A DNA stretch of 45,456 bases from Ruminococcaceae bacterium UBA4871 (GCA_002399445.1 DHDR01000012.1:1631-47086), one strand, 5' to 3'; shown: positions 1 to 9,016, counted from the stretch's first letter. Notes: a model not told the origin generated them from the letters alone. Numbers and translations: made by a program.

Positions 1-372
1 GGACTACTGGAATGGATTCAAGCTTTTCTTCCCAAACCGAAGAAAGTTTTTGTGGTCCACGGGGAGCGTGAATGCTGCGAAACTTTCACAGCGGAACTTT
101 GCACAAAGGGCTTTGATGCTTATGCACCTGACTTTGAGGCATCCTATGATTTACTGGAGGATCGCTTCATAGACAAGGGAATCCCGCCGGAAAAACTGCA
201 TCCGGTTTGTGCCGGGCATGGTGGAAAGCATTATTCTTCTGCATATGCGCGCTTAGTACAGGCACAGAAGCGTCTGGAAGAAGTGGTGCAGCATAATGAA
301 GGCGGTACCAATAAAGACCTTGGCAAATTTGCTGACCAGATTCTGTCTCTGTGTCAGAAGTGGGACAGATAA
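1..372 (+). CDS. MBL-fold (beta-CASP/RMMBL type) metallohydrolase, C-terminal fragment
   Basis: The reading frame is open from the first base, so the gene begins outside the window; 123 residues and the TAA stop are visible. The fragment contains VFVVHGE followed by a Cys, then GFDAYAPDFEASYDL. This resembles the RMMBL C-terminal segment of beta-CASP metallo-beta-lactamase-fold hydrolases, where a late strand ends in HGE/HGD and is followed by a short 'P..GE' strand. Many members act on RNA, but the catalytic HxHxDH motif is not in view, so substrate and activity cannot be judged. The tail (residues about 80-123) is a charged helix. The gene converges on the downstream minus-strand gene and shares its terminator. 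Family assignment is moderately sure; function is not assigned. Confidence 0.6.
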   Translation, partial: GLLEWIQAFLPKPKKVFVVHGERECCETFTAELCTKGFDAYAPDFEASYDLLEDRFIDKGIPPEKLHPVCAGHGGKHYSSAYARLVQAQKRLEEVVQHNEGGTNKDLGKFADQILSLCQKWDR

Positions 373-403
373 ATATGATCCAACATGATTAATGATTAAA
401 AAA

Positions 404-436
404 GCCGGAACCTTTTCTGCAAGAAAGGGTTCCGGC
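404..436. terminator. Bidirectional rho-independent terminator
   Basis: A stem of about 15 bp (404-418 with 422-436, one G-U pair) begins with GCCGGAACC and closes on a three-base loop. On the minus strand the stem is followed by a T run, on the plus strand by ACTTTACTTTT. It lies between two convergent genes and probably serves both, better for the minus strand. Confidence 0.85.
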
Positions 437-445
437 ACTTTACTT

Positions 446-1726
446 TTATGATTGATTCATATTTTCCCGCGCAACAGCAAGCATAAGCTTAATGCGATTT
501 TCTTGATTCACTTTTGTTGCACTCGGGTCATAGTCAATGGGAACAATGTTTGCTTTTGGGTTCACTTGTTTTACTTTGCGAATCATGCCTTTGCCGACAA
601 TATGGTTTGGCAGGCAGCCGAATGGCTGTGCGCATACGATATTTTCAAAGCCGCTCTCGGCAAGTTCCAGCATTTCACCGGTGAGCAGCCAGCCTTCTCC
701 CATTTTTGCGCCATATCCAATGACACCGTTTACCAGCTCATGGACATGCGAAAATTCTGTAGGCGCAAGGAACTGAGGATATGGCTGAAAAGCTTCTGTG
801 ATTGCATGCTGCATTTTGCTGACATACCGGAAAAGAAACTTGGAAACACTGGAGGCAATGCTTGCAGCCGGACCGCCTCCATAAAGTTTGAGGTCGTCCG
901 GACGGTGTTCCAGCATGAAGAGAATAAAATTCATCAGGCCCGGAAGGTTGACTTCACAATCCTGCTCTGCCAGAAAATCTTCTAGGTTGTTGTTTGCAAA
1001 TGCTGCATACTTGACAAAAATCTCCCCGACAATTCCGACATGCACTTTGGAAACTTTCTTGATGGGGACAGCGGCAAAATCCTGCATTATCTGCTGCAGA
1101 TTCTTTTTCAAATCCCCCATATTCATTCCGTGGCCGTGTGCAAATTGGTTGTTTAGATTTTGAATCCAGTGGTCCAGCAGAGCTGTACTTTCCCCTCTTT
1201 TTATTTCATAAGGTTTTGTCTGGTTGTTTAAGCACATCAGGGTATCGCCGTAAACAACACCGGCCATCATCCGGCGGATAATTCCAAGATTCATTTTAAA
1301 TCCGGGATTACTTTCCAGACCGACAAGATTCATACTGATAATGGGAATCTGGTCCATTCCTGCTTTATGCATAGCCTTGCGAAGCAGGGGAATGTAGTTG
1401 CTGGCACGGCAGCCGCCGCCCGTTTGTGTCATCATGAGCGCCGTGTGGTCCAAATCATATTTTCCAGAGTGGAGAGCATCCAGAAACTGACCGATTACCA
1501 GCAAAGCAGGGTAGCATGCATCATTATGCACATATTTAAGCCCTTCCTGCACCACCGCCTGTCCGCTGTTTGTCAGAAGTTCAATCTTATATCCGGCATT
1601 GCGCAGAACGCCTTCAAAAAGTTTAAAGTGTACGGGCAGCATCATCGGTATTAAGATGGTGTATTCTTTTTTCATCTCTTTTGTGAAGAGCAAGCGCCCA
1701 TTTTTATCATATACTAATTCTGCCAT
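446..1726 (-). CDS. 2-hydroxyacyl-CoA dehydratase (HgdB-like) domain protein
   Basis: This 426-residue protein resembles the C-terminal third of the very large 'acyl-CoA dehydratase activase-related' proteins of Firmicutes. It carries the HgdB-like Rossmann-type fold with conserved cysteines that could ligate an Fe-S cluster: NDACYPA near residue 70, GGGCRASN near residue 105, and QPFGCLPNH near residue 370. In characterised relatives the HgdB/HgdC pair performs ATP-driven electron transfer for radical dehydration of 2-hydroxyacyl-CoA; the substrate of this branch is unknown. The start is ATG at 1726, with GAGGTG overlapping the TGA of the upstream gene, so translation is probably coupled. 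The two genes together (969 + 426 residues) match the usual single-chain length of about 1400, so this looks like a split protein rather than a separate enzyme. Confidence 0.85.
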   Translation of the reverse strand: MAELVYDKNGRLLFTKEMKKEYTILIPMMLPVHFKLFEGVLRNAGYKIELLTNSGQAVVQEGLKYVHNDACYPALLVIGQFLDALHSGKYDLDHTALMMTQTGGGCRASNYIPLLRKAMHKAGMDQIPIISMNLVGLESNPGFKMNLGIIRRMMAGVVYGDTLMCLNNQTKPYEIKRGESTALLDHWIQNLNNQFAHGHGMNMGDLKKNLQQIMQDFAAVPIKKVSKVHVGIVGEIFVKYAAFANNNLEDFLAEQDCEVNLPGLMNFILFMLEHRPDDLKLYGGGPAASIASSVSKFLFRYVSKMQHAITEAFQPYPQFLAPTEFSHVHELVNGVIGYGAKMGEGWLLTGEMLELAESGFENIVCAQPFGCLPNHIVGKGMIRKVKQVNPKANIVPIDYDPSATKVNQENRIKLMLAVARENMNQS

Positions 1727-1737
1727 GTTTCAGCACC

Positions 1738-4647
1738 TCACTGTTCCAGCGCAGCAAAAAGACTGCGCAGCCGAATCTTTACGGCACCCAGATTGGTAAT
1801 CTCATCAATCTTGATTTGCGTGTAGATTTTTCCGTGCTTTTCAAGGATACTCCGCACTTCATCGGTTGTGACGGCATCCAGCCCACAGCCAAAGGACACA
1901 AGCTGCACTAAGTTCATGTCTGTCTGTGTTGCAACATATTCTGCGGCGGAATACAGCCGTGCATGATAAGTCCATTGATTCAGCACATCGACTGGCTGCT
2001 TTTTGGTGCGGGCCGCAATGATATCTTCGCTGATGACGGCCGCGCCAAGGCTGGTAATCAATTTGTTGATTCCATGGTTCACTTCCGGATCCAAATGATA
2101 CGGCCTTCCAGCGAGAACAATAATCTGTTTATGCTCCATCCGTGCTTTGTCAATAATTTCGCTGCCTTTTTTGCGAATATCTTTCATATAGTCGTCATAA
2201 GCTTGGTAAGCTGCATGGGCGGCAATCTTGACTTCTTTTAGGTCGAAAGGTTCTTTGAAATGATGATTTAGAATTTTCAGCATCTTTTTCGGAAATTCTT
2301 TTGGAATGTGAATTCCAACATAATCATGAATGAAGTTTTTGTTTTGAAGCTGCGGCATATTAGCTGCCAAGACTTCTGGATAGTAGGCCACGACAGGGCA
2401 GTTATAATGGTTGTCACTGCGGCGTTCATCAATATTGTAACTCATGCAAGGGTAGAAGATGGTATCGATTCCTTCTTCCAGAAGGCGCATGATGTGGCCG
2501 TGTGACAGTTTTGCAGGATAACATACCGTGTCACTTGGAATGGTACTCTGACCGTCAATGTACAGTTTTCGGTTGGAAAGTGGGGAAGTGATTACCTCAA
2601 AACCCAGCATTGAAAAAAATGTATGCCAAAATGGGAGCAGTTCATACATATTCAGGCACATGGGAATCCCAATTTTTCCGCGCTTACCCGCCGGAACCGG
2701 CATATAAGACTGCAGTTTCTGCAGTTTGTATGCGTACAAGTCAATGTCCGTATCTTTGCCGCTGCGCTTTGTTACCGGGCGCTCACACCGGTTTCCGCCG
2801 ATGAAGCGGCGGCCGGGAAAAATATTAATTGTCAGCCGGCAGTTGTTATTGCAAAGGCCGCAGTTTGTTACTTTTACCTCATGTTTAAAGTTTTCCAGTT
2901 CACTGAGAGATATTATAGAACTGTTTCCTTCCCTGTGCATGGATTTCTGCATTGAATAAACGGCAGCGCCGTAGGCACCCATCAGACCGGAAATATCCGG
3001 ACGAATTACATGAACGTTCATTTCTTTTTCAAAAACACGCAGCACGGCATCATTAAGGAAAGTACCTCCCTGAACAACAATATGGCGGCCCAAATCTGCA
3101 GCAGAAGAGACACGGATAACTTTATACAGCGCATTTTTCACAACACTGACGGACAGACCGGCCGAAATATCTTCTACGGTGGCACCGTCTTTTTGCGCCT
3201 GCTTCACTTGGCTGTTCATAAAGACGGTGCACCGGCTGCCAAGGTCCACCGGATGTTTCGCAAAAAGTCCCAGCTTTGCGAAATCTTCAATTTGATAGCC
3301 GAGCGTGTTGGCAAATGTCTGCAAAAAGGAACCGCAGCCGGAGGAACAGGCCTCATTTAGAAAAATATTATCAATGGCGCCGTTACGGATTTTAAAGCAT
3401 TTCATATCTTGTCCGCCGATATCAATAACGAAATCGACATTTGGCATAAACCGCTTAGCGGCTGTAAAATGGGCGATTGTTTCCACAATCCCATAATCGA
3501 GATTGAAAGCATTTTTGATTAGTTCTTCGCCATAGCCGGTAACTGCCGCCGCAGTAAAAACCAAATCGGGACGTTCTTGATAAAGCTGCAGCAGATAGTC
3601 ACGAATGATGGGTACTGGATTGCCGGCATTACTTTTATAGATGCTGTCTAAAATCTTCCCGTCACTGCCAAGGACAACGGCCTTTATGGTCGTAGAACCC
3701 GAATCGATTCCCAGATAAACAGGACCGCGATAGGTCTTGAGGTCACCGCGCGGTGCCTTGCATTGGCTGTGGCGTTCCACAAAGGCTGCGTATTCCTCCT
3801 TATCTTTGAAAAGCGGCTCGATACTGCGGAAATGGCCTGTTTTACCGTACTTGGAGATATTTTTCAGGGCAGTGTCTAGGTCAATTTGAATTTCACTGCT
3901 GTATGCGGCTCCCAAGGCAACAAAATAGAGGCTGTTTTCCGGACAGGTCCCAGTCGTTTTCAGCGCTGTGTCAAATGCTCGGCGCAATCCTTTTAGAAAG
4001 GTAAGCGGTCCGCCGAGATACACAATGTTTCCGGCAATTGGGCGTCCCTGCGCCAGTCCGGCAATGGTTTGGTTGGCAACAGCGGCAAAAATGCTGGCAG
4101 CAAGGTCGCTTTTACGTGCGCCCTGATTCAGAAGCGGCTGGATGTCACTTTTTGCAAAGACACCGCAGCGGGAAGCAATGGTGTAAATTTTTTCATAGCT
4201 TTCCGAAAGCCGGTCCATTTCGTCGAGAGAAATATCCAGAAGGGTTGCCATCTGATCAATGAAAGCACCGGTACCGCCTGCGCAGGAGCCGTTCATGCGC
4301 ACTTCCATACCGCCGGTCAAGAACAAAATTTTCGCATCTTCGCCGCCAAGCTCAATAATGCAGTCCGTCTGTGGAAGCAGCCGGCCGGTGGCGATACGGG
4401 TTGCGTAAACTTCCTGAACAAAAGGTAAGCTGCAGGTATCACTGATTCCCATGCCTGCTGAGCCGGAGATGGTGAGCTGCGCGTCCTTTCCGCCGATTAC
4501 CTCATCCCGTATTTTGGTGAGCAGTTCTGTCATCTTTTCTGTTATCTGTGAATAATGCCGTTCATAAGACTTAAAAACAATTTTCTGGTTATCGTCCAGT
4601 ACGACACTTTTAATTGTTGTGGAACCTACGTCGAGTCCAATCTTCAT
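1738..4647 (-). CDS. Tandem BadF/HgdC-type acyl-CoA dehydratase activase with DUF2229-like region
   Basis: The 969-residue protein has two tandem ASKHA-type ATPase domains. The first begins GLDVGSTT (residues 4-11) and has SCAGGTG with Cys122; the second begins GIDSGSTT (about residue 315) and has ACSSGCGSF with Cys434. In known activases such cysteines bridge a [4Fe-4S] cluster across a dimer; here both halves are on one chain. A cysteine-rich NCGLCNNNCR segment (about residue 600) leads into a DUF2229/HgdB-like region. The role is inferred as ATP-dependent low-potential electron donation to the partner encoded 11 bases downstream. ATG 4647 was chosen because GGAGAAAGGGG lies just upstream and the MKIGLDVGSTT start is canonical; an in-frame extension to a TTG at 4761 has no ribosome binding site. 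Confidence 0.88.
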   Translation of the reverse strand: MKIGLDVGSTTIKSVVLDDNQKIVFKSYERHYSQITEKMTELLTKIRDEVIGGKDAQLTISGSAGMGISDTCSLPFVQEVYATRIATGRLLPQTDCIIELGGEDAKILFLTGGMEVRMNGSCAGGTGAFIDQMATLLDISLDEMDRLSESYEKIYTIASRCGVFAKSDIQPLLNQGARKSDLAASIFAAVANQTIAGLAQGRPIAGNIVYLGGPLTFLKGLRRAFDTALKTTGTCPENSLYFVALGAAYSSEIQIDLDTALKNISKYGKTGHFRSIEPLFKDKEEYAAFVERHSQCKAPRGDLKTYRGPVYLGIDSGSTTIKAVVLGSDGKILDSIYKSNAGNPVPIIRDYLLQLYQERPDLVFTAAAVTGYGEELIKNAFNLDYGIVETIAHFTAAKRFMPNVDFVIDIGGQDMKCFKIRNGAIDNIFLNEACSSGCGSFLQTFANTLGYQIEDFAKLGLFAKHPVDLGSRCTVFMNSQVKQAQKDGATVEDISAGLSVSVVKNALYKVIRVSSAADLGRHIVVQGGTFLNDAVLRVFEKEMNVHVIRPDISGLMGAYGAAVYSMQKSMHREGNSSIISLSELENFKHEVKVTNCGLCNNNCRLTINIFPGRRFIGGNRCERPVTKRSGKDTDIDLYAYKLQKLQSYMPVPAGKRGKIGIPMCLNMYELLPFWHTFFSMLGFEVITSPLSNRKLYIDGQSTIPSDTVCYPAKLSHGHIMRLLEEGIDTIFYPCMSYNIDERRSDNHYNCPVVAYYPEVLAANMPQLQNKNFIHDYVGIHIPKEFPKKMLKILNHHFKEPFDLKEVKIAAHAAYQAYDDYMKDIRKKGSEIIDKARMEHKQIIVLAGRPYHLDPEVNHGINKLITSLGAAVISEDIIAARTKKQPVDVLNQWTYHARLYSAAEYVATQTDMNLVQLVSFGCGLDAVTTDEVRSILEKHGKIYTQIKIDEITNLGAVKIRLRSLFAALEQ

Positions 4648-4829
4648 GTGGCAAATACCCCTTTCTCCTGCATGGGCAGGATTGGATGGAGCTATATCTG
4701 CAGAATTTGCAGAGTATTCAGTGCAGTAAGATCCTTTAAAATGAAAGCGGACTGTATTCAAATATTTTTATACATTTAAATGAAAAGAAATTAAAACAAT
4801 AAGTTTTAAAAATTACGAACAATTACTAT

Positions 4830-4858
4830 ATTTTAGCTGTTTCTGTGTCATCTGTCAA
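4830..4858 (-). promoter_or_regulatory. Sigma-A promoter of the activase operon
   Basis: On the minus strand TTGACA (4858-4853) and TAAAAT (4835-4830) are separated by 17 bases. The predicted transcript has a leader of about 175 bases before ATG 4647, in which no known riboswitch was recognised. Confidence 0.7.
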
Positions 4859-4912
4859 GGCAGGAAAGCGGCGGAGTAAAAAACCGAAAATATGCGTTTC
4901 TGCTTGTCCTTC

Positions 4913-4941
4913 TTGCTGTTTAACATCATTTGGGTTATACT
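4913..4941 (+). promoter_or_regulatory. Sigma-A promoter of the cyclophilin gene
   Basis: TTGCTG (4913-4918) and TATACT (4936-4941) are spaced by 17 bases, about 65 bases before the start codon. Confidence 0.7.
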
Positions 4942-5012
4942 ATCTAAAGCACATCCTAATTTTGTATAGATACGACTAAAGAATGTATTTATTTTATGGG
5001 GGCATTTTTGTT

Positions 5013-5528
5013 ATGAAGAATCCTGTCGTTACATTTGAAACCACAGCGGGTACCATCAAGGCAGAACTTTATCCGGAAGCAGCGCCGAATACCGTGAACA
5101 ATTTTATCAGTTTAGTAAAATCCGGATTCTATGACGGAACTATTTTTCACCGCGTGATTCCCGGCTTTATGATTCAGGGCGGCGATCCGGAGGGTACTGG
5201 CATGGGAGGCCCGAATTACAGCATCCGCGGTGAATTCACTGAAAATGGTTTTCCCAATAATCTGAAACATACCCGAGGCGTCCTCAGTATGGCCCGCACA
5301 ATGCAGCCCAATTCTGCTGGCAGTCAATTTTTTATTATGACAGCAGATGCGCCGCATTTGGATGGCCAGTATGCTGCATTTGGCAGTGTTACTGAGGGAA
5401 TGGAAGCTGCAGATCAGATCGTTTCCGCCCGCCGGGACCGCAATGACCGGCCCAAAAAAGATCAGGTCATGAAAAAAGTAACCGTGGAAACTTTTGGAGA
5501 GACTTATCCGGAACCGGAAAGAGCATAA
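5013..5528 (+). CDS. Cyclophilin-type peptidyl-prolyl cis-trans isomerase
   Basis: This 171-residue protein is a single cyclophilin domain that accelerates proline isomerisation during folding. The signature motifs are present: FHRVIPGFMIQGGDP (active-site Arg and Phe region) near residue 45, and GSQFFIM near residue 100. There is no signal peptide or membrane segment, so it is predicted to be cytoplasmic. ATG 5013 is preferred because a G-run lies about 10 bases upstream and the family usually starts near the first strand (VVTFET); an in-frame ATG at 4983 lacks a ribosome binding site. It has its own promoter and is separated from yebC by a second promoter, so it is probably monocistronic. 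Confidence 0.95.
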   Translation: MKNPVVTFETTAGTIKAELYPEAAPNTVNNFISLVKSGFYDGTIFHRVIPGFMIQGGDPEGTGMGGPNYSIRGEFTENGFPNNLKHTRGVLSMARTMQPNSAGSQFFIMTADAPHLDGQYAAFGSVTEGMEAADQIVSARRDRNDRPKKDQVMKKVTVETFGETYPEPERA

Positions 5529-5622
5529 TTGGCAGCTGCGGAAAGATAAACCGGCTTGCTTTGCTGAAAAAGCAGTGTCCCTGTTTGCACTGGGAAATTG
5601 TCTTTTATACAGAAGCTTTTCC

Positions 5623-5651
5623 TTGCTATGTATTTCCGTTTGTGGTATACT
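5623..5651 (+). promoter_or_regulatory. Sigma-A promoter of yebC
   Basis: TTGCTA (5623-5628) and TATACT (5646-5651) with a 17-base spacer, about 33 bases before the yebC start. Confidence 0.7.
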
Positions 5652-5683
5652 GTAAAAAGTTATTTTGTCAGGAGGAAATGCAT

Positions 5684-6421
5684 ATGTCTGGCCATTCGAA
5701 ATGGAATAATATTAAACGAAAAAAAGAGAAAACTGATGGTGCAAAAGCCAAGGTTTTTACCAAAATCGGCCGTGAGCTTGCGGTGGCAGTAAAAGAGGGC
5801 GGCGGTCCTGATCCGGCCAGCAACTCCAAACTGAAAGACTGCATTGCCAAAGCAAAAGCCGCAAATGTTCCAAATGATAACATTGACCGTATCATCAAGC
5901 GTGCAGCAGGTGACGGCGATGAGAACAAATATGAAAATATTGTGTATGAAGGTTATGGTCCCTGTGGCGTTGCCGTTATTGTAGAAGCTTTAACGGATAA
6001 CCGTAACCGCACAGCAGCGGATATTCGGCATGATTTCGATAAATTCGGCGGGAATCTTGGCACAACCGGATGTGTGTCTTTTCTGTTTAACCGCAAGGGC
6101 GTTCTGATTATTGAGCGTGAAGATCAGGCTGAAGATAAAGTCATGGAAGATGCACTTGAGGCCGGTGCGTCAGATCTTCAGGCAGATGAAGATGTATTTG
6201 AAATTTATACAGAACCAGATGACTTTTCCGGCGTGCTTAGTGATTTAACAGATAAGGGCTATGAATTTGAGACGGCAGAAGTTCAAATGGTTCCCAGCAC
6301 CTATGTTCAAGTTCCTGAGAGCAAGCAAAACAGTATGCAGAAGCTGCTGGATGTCCTAGAGGATAATGATGATGTGCAGAATGTTTGGCACAACTGGGAA
6401 GCCCCCGAAGAGGAAGAATAA
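5684..6421 (+). CDS. yebC: YebC/PmpR family protein (transcription/translation regulator)
   Basis: The 245-residue protein begins with the family hallmark MSGHSKWNNIKRKK and continues with the three-domain YebC fold, including the conserved GPGG-equivalent GYGPCGVAVIVEALTDNRNRT segment (split here by a Cys) near residue 90 and an acidic C-terminus. Members have been described as DNA-binding regulators (PmpR) and, more recently, as factors that relieve ribosome stalling at proline-rich stretches; which applies here cannot be read from sequence. The start is fixed by AGGAGG (5670-5675) eight bases before ATG 5684. The gene stands alone, with no ruvC neighbour, which is one common context elsewhere. 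Confidence 0.95.
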   Translation: MSGHSKWNNIKRKKEKTDGAKAKVFTKIGRELAVAVKEGGGPDPASNSKLKDCIAKAKAANVPNDNIDRIIKRAAGDGDENKYENIVYEGYGPCGVAVIVEALTDNRNRTAADIRHDFDKFGGNLGTTGCVSFLFNRKGVLIIEREDQAEDKVMEDALEAGASDLQADEDVFEIYTEPDDFSGVLSDLTDKGYEFETAEVQMVPSTYVQVPESKQNSMQKLLDVLEDNDDVQNVWHNWEAPEEEE

Positions 6422-6912
6422 AGTTAAGCCCACATGCGGATTTCAAGAGTATTTAGCAATCCTTTATTCATTTGAACTATGGAATCAATAACGGATAATG
6501 ATATATGTGATAGCTTAGTTTGCGAGTACTCTGTATTTTGTTTGTATGTTGTTTCAACCCTTCTTAGTATGTGTATCATCACATTCCAATGAAGGGTTTA
6601 TTTTATGCTCTTCGAGGATCGTGTAAAGAAACTTTTATGTGATTTTTCAATTAGGAAATTTACAGAAAGACTGCAGAAAGCACCCAAATGGCAGTAACTG
6701 TTTTGTCGGTTCCCTTTATTGCAGCTGCAATTTAGTGAAGAGCGAAGGATCTGTGGATTTGATAAGTTATTCAGACGCTTGCAATATTTGTTATGTTCAT
6801 AGCCGAGTTAGTATTTTGATTCACCGGCTTTTGACTTTATTGAGAACCATTTTATCGAAGCAGTAAAAATTATATATGTTTTTCTTTTTCTGTCCCTAAC
6901 TGCGGAATCATA
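6422..6912. other. Non-coding gap downstream of yebC
   Basis: About 490 AT-rich bases hold no coding region I can support; short open frames here lack ribosome binding sites and recognisable motifs. The only clear element is the hairpin at 6556-6598. The gap ends at the promoter of the pyrophosphatase gene. Confidence 0.6.
6556..6606 (+). terminator. Composite hairpin with T-rich tail
   Basis: AACCCTTC (6556-6563) pairs with GAAGGGTT (6591-6598); inside it ATGTG (6569-6573) pairs with CACAT (6580-6584). The tail is TATTTTAT. It lies about 135 bases beyond the yebC stop and is the best candidate terminator for that gene. Confidence 0.65.
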
Positions 6913-6921
6913 TGCTATAAT
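6913..6921 (+). promoter_or_regulatory. Extended -10 promoter of the pyrophosphatase gene
   Basis: TGCTATAAT is a perfect extended -10 (TGnTATAAT). The -35 position (TCCCTA) is poor, as is usual for extended -10 promoters. The leader of about 95 bases includes a small ACCG/CGGT hairpin close to the ribosome binding site. Confidence 0.65.
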
Positions 6922-7020
6922 GAAAATGAAATTTTGAAAGGGGCATGGAAGCAGCATGCATATTCTTTCGTAAAAATTTTTACTATGACCGTTTAGCGGT
7001 ATAAGAAGGAGAGTACATCC

Positions 7021-8670
7021 GTGAATGAGACTGTTTACATTACCGGCCATAAAAATCCGGACACAGATTCTATCTGTTCCAGCATTGCTTATGCAGAACT
7101 GAAAAAAAAGTTTGGTGTCAACGCGGTTCCCGTTCGCATTGGCACGATTAATCGTGAGACAAAATTCGTTTTGGATTATTTCGGCGTGGAAGAACCTGCT
7201 TATCTTAATACTGTGAAAACACAGGTTGCTGATTTAAATATGGATATTATCAATCCGGTTTCAAAAGATATATCCATAAAAACAGCATGGCATATTATGC
7301 AAAGCAATAATCAGAGAATTTTGCCAGTTGCTGACGAAAATGAAAAACTGCTGGGGGTTATCACTCTTTCAGATATTACCAAGAACTATATGGACACTTT
7401 TGAAAGCAATATCCTTTCCACCAGTGATACTCCTTTGCGGAATATTATGGAAACCTTAAAAGCTACTTTGGTAGTTGGAGAGGAAAAGGGTTTTCATTTG
7501 ACAGGAAAAGTCGTTGTTGCGGCTATGATGCCGGACCGTGTGGGCCGGTTTTTGGAAAAAGGTGATATGGTTCTGCTTGGCGACCGGAAAGAAAGCCAGA
7601 TTTATGTTATTAAAGCGGGTGCAAGCTGTTTGATTTTGACTTGCGGAAGCAAAGCGGATCAAGACGTTATCCAGTTGGCTAAACAATACAATTGCATTAT
7701 TTTGGAAACAAAATATGATACTTTTTCCGCAGCGCGACTGATTGATCAGAGTATTCCCGTACGTTATGTTATGACCCAAAAGAATCTGAACTGTTTTCAT
7801 GTCAAGGATTATGTTGATTCTATTCGTGACCGTATGATTCAAACCAGGTTTAGAAGCTATCCGGTCGTTGATGAAAAGGGATGCATTAAAGGATTTATTT
7901 CTCGTTATCACTTAATTAATGCACGCAAGAAAAAAGTCATTCTTGTCGACCACAATGAAAAGTCACAAACTGTTGATGGAATTGACGAGGCTGAAATTCT
8001 AGAAATTGTTGACCATCACCGGATTGGCGATATCCAGACCAGTGGCCCTATTTTCTTTAAAAATGACACGGTCGGGAGCACTGCGACCCTGATTTCCTCC
8101 ATGTACTTTGAAAATGGCATCATTCCTTCCAAAAAGATAGCAGGGCTTTTATATGCAGCTATTATTTCCGACACTTTAAATTTGAAATCGCCCACTTCCA
8201 CCTATTTGGACAGCAAAATGGCTTCTCATCTTGCGGAGATTGCAGAAGTCGACAGGGAACATTTTGCGGAAAAAATGTTCCAGGCGGGTTCTGTTCTGAA
8301 TGAAATGAGTCCAGAGCAGATTTTACATTATGATTTTAAAGAATATCAGTTCAATAAGTACAAAATTGGAGTAGGACAGGTAAATTCCAGTAATTCTGCC
8401 GACGTTCAGCATGCGCAGGAGAAACTACTGGATTATCTGAAAGATGCCAGAAAAGAAAATAATTATGATCTTTTGATGTTGATGATTACGGATATTGTAC
8501 GCAATGGCTCTCTGATTTTGTTTGTCAGTGAAAAAGCTGGTTTGCCAAAGGGAATTTTCGGAAAACCGGATACCACGGAAGGGGCCATCTTTGCAGATGA
8601 TGTTGTTTCCCGTAAAAAGCAGGTCGTTCCGTTAATCAGTGATGCCGTACGTGGCCTTTCTGCTTCTTGA
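7021..8670 (+). CDS. CBS-DRTGG-containing family II (manganese-dependent) inorganic pyrophosphatase
   Basis: This 549-residue protein hydrolyses pyrophosphate to phosphate. The DHH catalytic domain is split: the N-terminal GHKNPDTDS (His10, Asp14, Asp16) supplies metal ligands; a regulatory insert follows (CBS, DRTGG-like, CBS; about residues 65-300); then DHN (310-312) and DHH (331-333). The DHHA2 domain ends with the substrate-binding SRKK (Arg531-Lys533). In characterised clostridial CBS-pyrophosphatases the insert binds adenine nucleotides, AMP/ADP inhibiting and diadenosine polyphosphates activating; that is family knowledge. GTG 7021 is the start, with AAGGAGAG eight bases upstream. The gene appears monocistronic with an extended -10 promoter and terminator-like hairpins downstream. 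Confidence 0.95.
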   Translation: MNETVYITGHKNPDTDSICSSIAYAELKKKFGVNAVPVRIGTINRETKFVLDYFGVEEPAYLNTVKTQVADLNMDIINPVSKDISIKTAWHIMQSNNQRILPVADENEKLLGVITLSDITKNYMDTFESNILSTSDTPLRNIMETLKATLVVGEEKGFHLTGKVVVAAMMPDRVGRFLEKGDMVLLGDRKESQIYVIKAGASCLILTCGSKADQDVIQLAKQYNCIILETKYDTFSAARLIDQSIPVRYVMTQKNLNCFHVKDYVDSIRDRMIQTRFRSYPVVDEKGCIKGFISRYHLINARKKKVILVDHNEKSQTVDGIDEAEILEIVDHHRIGDIQTSGPIFFKNDTVGSTATLISSMYFENGIIPSKKIAGLLYAAIISDTLNLKSPTSTYLDSKMASHLAEIAEVDREHFAEKMFQAGSVLNEMSPEQILHYDFKEYQFNKYKIGVGQVNSSNSADVQHAQEKLLDYLKDARKENNYDLLMLMITDIVRNGSLILFVSEKAGLPKGIFGKPDTTEGAIFADDVVSRKKQVVPLISDAVRGLSAS

Positions 8671-8796
8671 AAATTGTGAACACGACAAGCAATTCCATTT
8701 TTTCAAACATTTAAATAACTTTCTGGAATTCATTTGCATAAGCGATGATATAGGTTTGATTTGATAAGTATATTTGTCATACTTTCAGCTTACTTG

Positions 8797-8846
8797 GCGG
8801 TTTCCTGACTTTTTCTATCTTTCATTGAATTGGAAGCCGCTTTTTT
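8797..8846 (+). terminator. Rho-independent terminator after the pyrophosphatase gene
   Basis: GCGGTTTCC (8797-8805) pairs with GGAAGCCGC (8832-8840) with one G-U pair, and six Ts follow directly. The loop is long (26 bases). The bases between the gene stop at 8670 and this stem hold nothing else I can support. Confidence 0.7.
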
Positions 8847-8871
8847 CGTCTCTTGCGAAGATGTCATTCAT

Positions 8872-8953
8872 GCAGGAATGGGTACTTTCTTTCGGTCAGA
8901 TTTTATGAGATAATTTTGTTCTGACTGATGTGTCCCATTCCTGCTTTTCTTTT
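8872..8953 (+). other. Structured element with U-rich tail
   Basis: GCAGGAATGGG (8872-8882) pairs perfectly with CCCATTCCTGC (8934-8944). Inside, bases 8892-8900 pair with 8920-8928 with one G-U pair. The tail is TTTTCTTTTT. This two-stem structure could be a second terminator or the 3' end of a small RNA; it ends about 65 bases before the tRNA promoter. No match to a known RNA family was recognised. Confidence 0.5.
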
Positions 8954-9016
8954 TACTGCCTTCGTCTTAATCATACGAGTCCTGAAAAAACAGATTGGGG
9001 AAAAAGTATTTTGCGG

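Noticed and set aside
4667..4680. Small CCTGC/GCAGG hairpin before the activase start as a riboswitch
   Set aside because: A five-base stem alone; no conserved aptamer features recognised in the leader.
4648..4761. N-terminal extension of the activase protein to a TTG at 4761
   Set aside because: No ribosome binding site, low resemblance to the family, and a canonical MKIGLDVGSTT start with GGAGAAAGGGG lies at 4647.
6639..6866. 75-codon open frame in the gap after yebC
   Set aside because: No ribosome binding site, no recognisable motif, AT-rich composition like the surrounding non-coding DNA.
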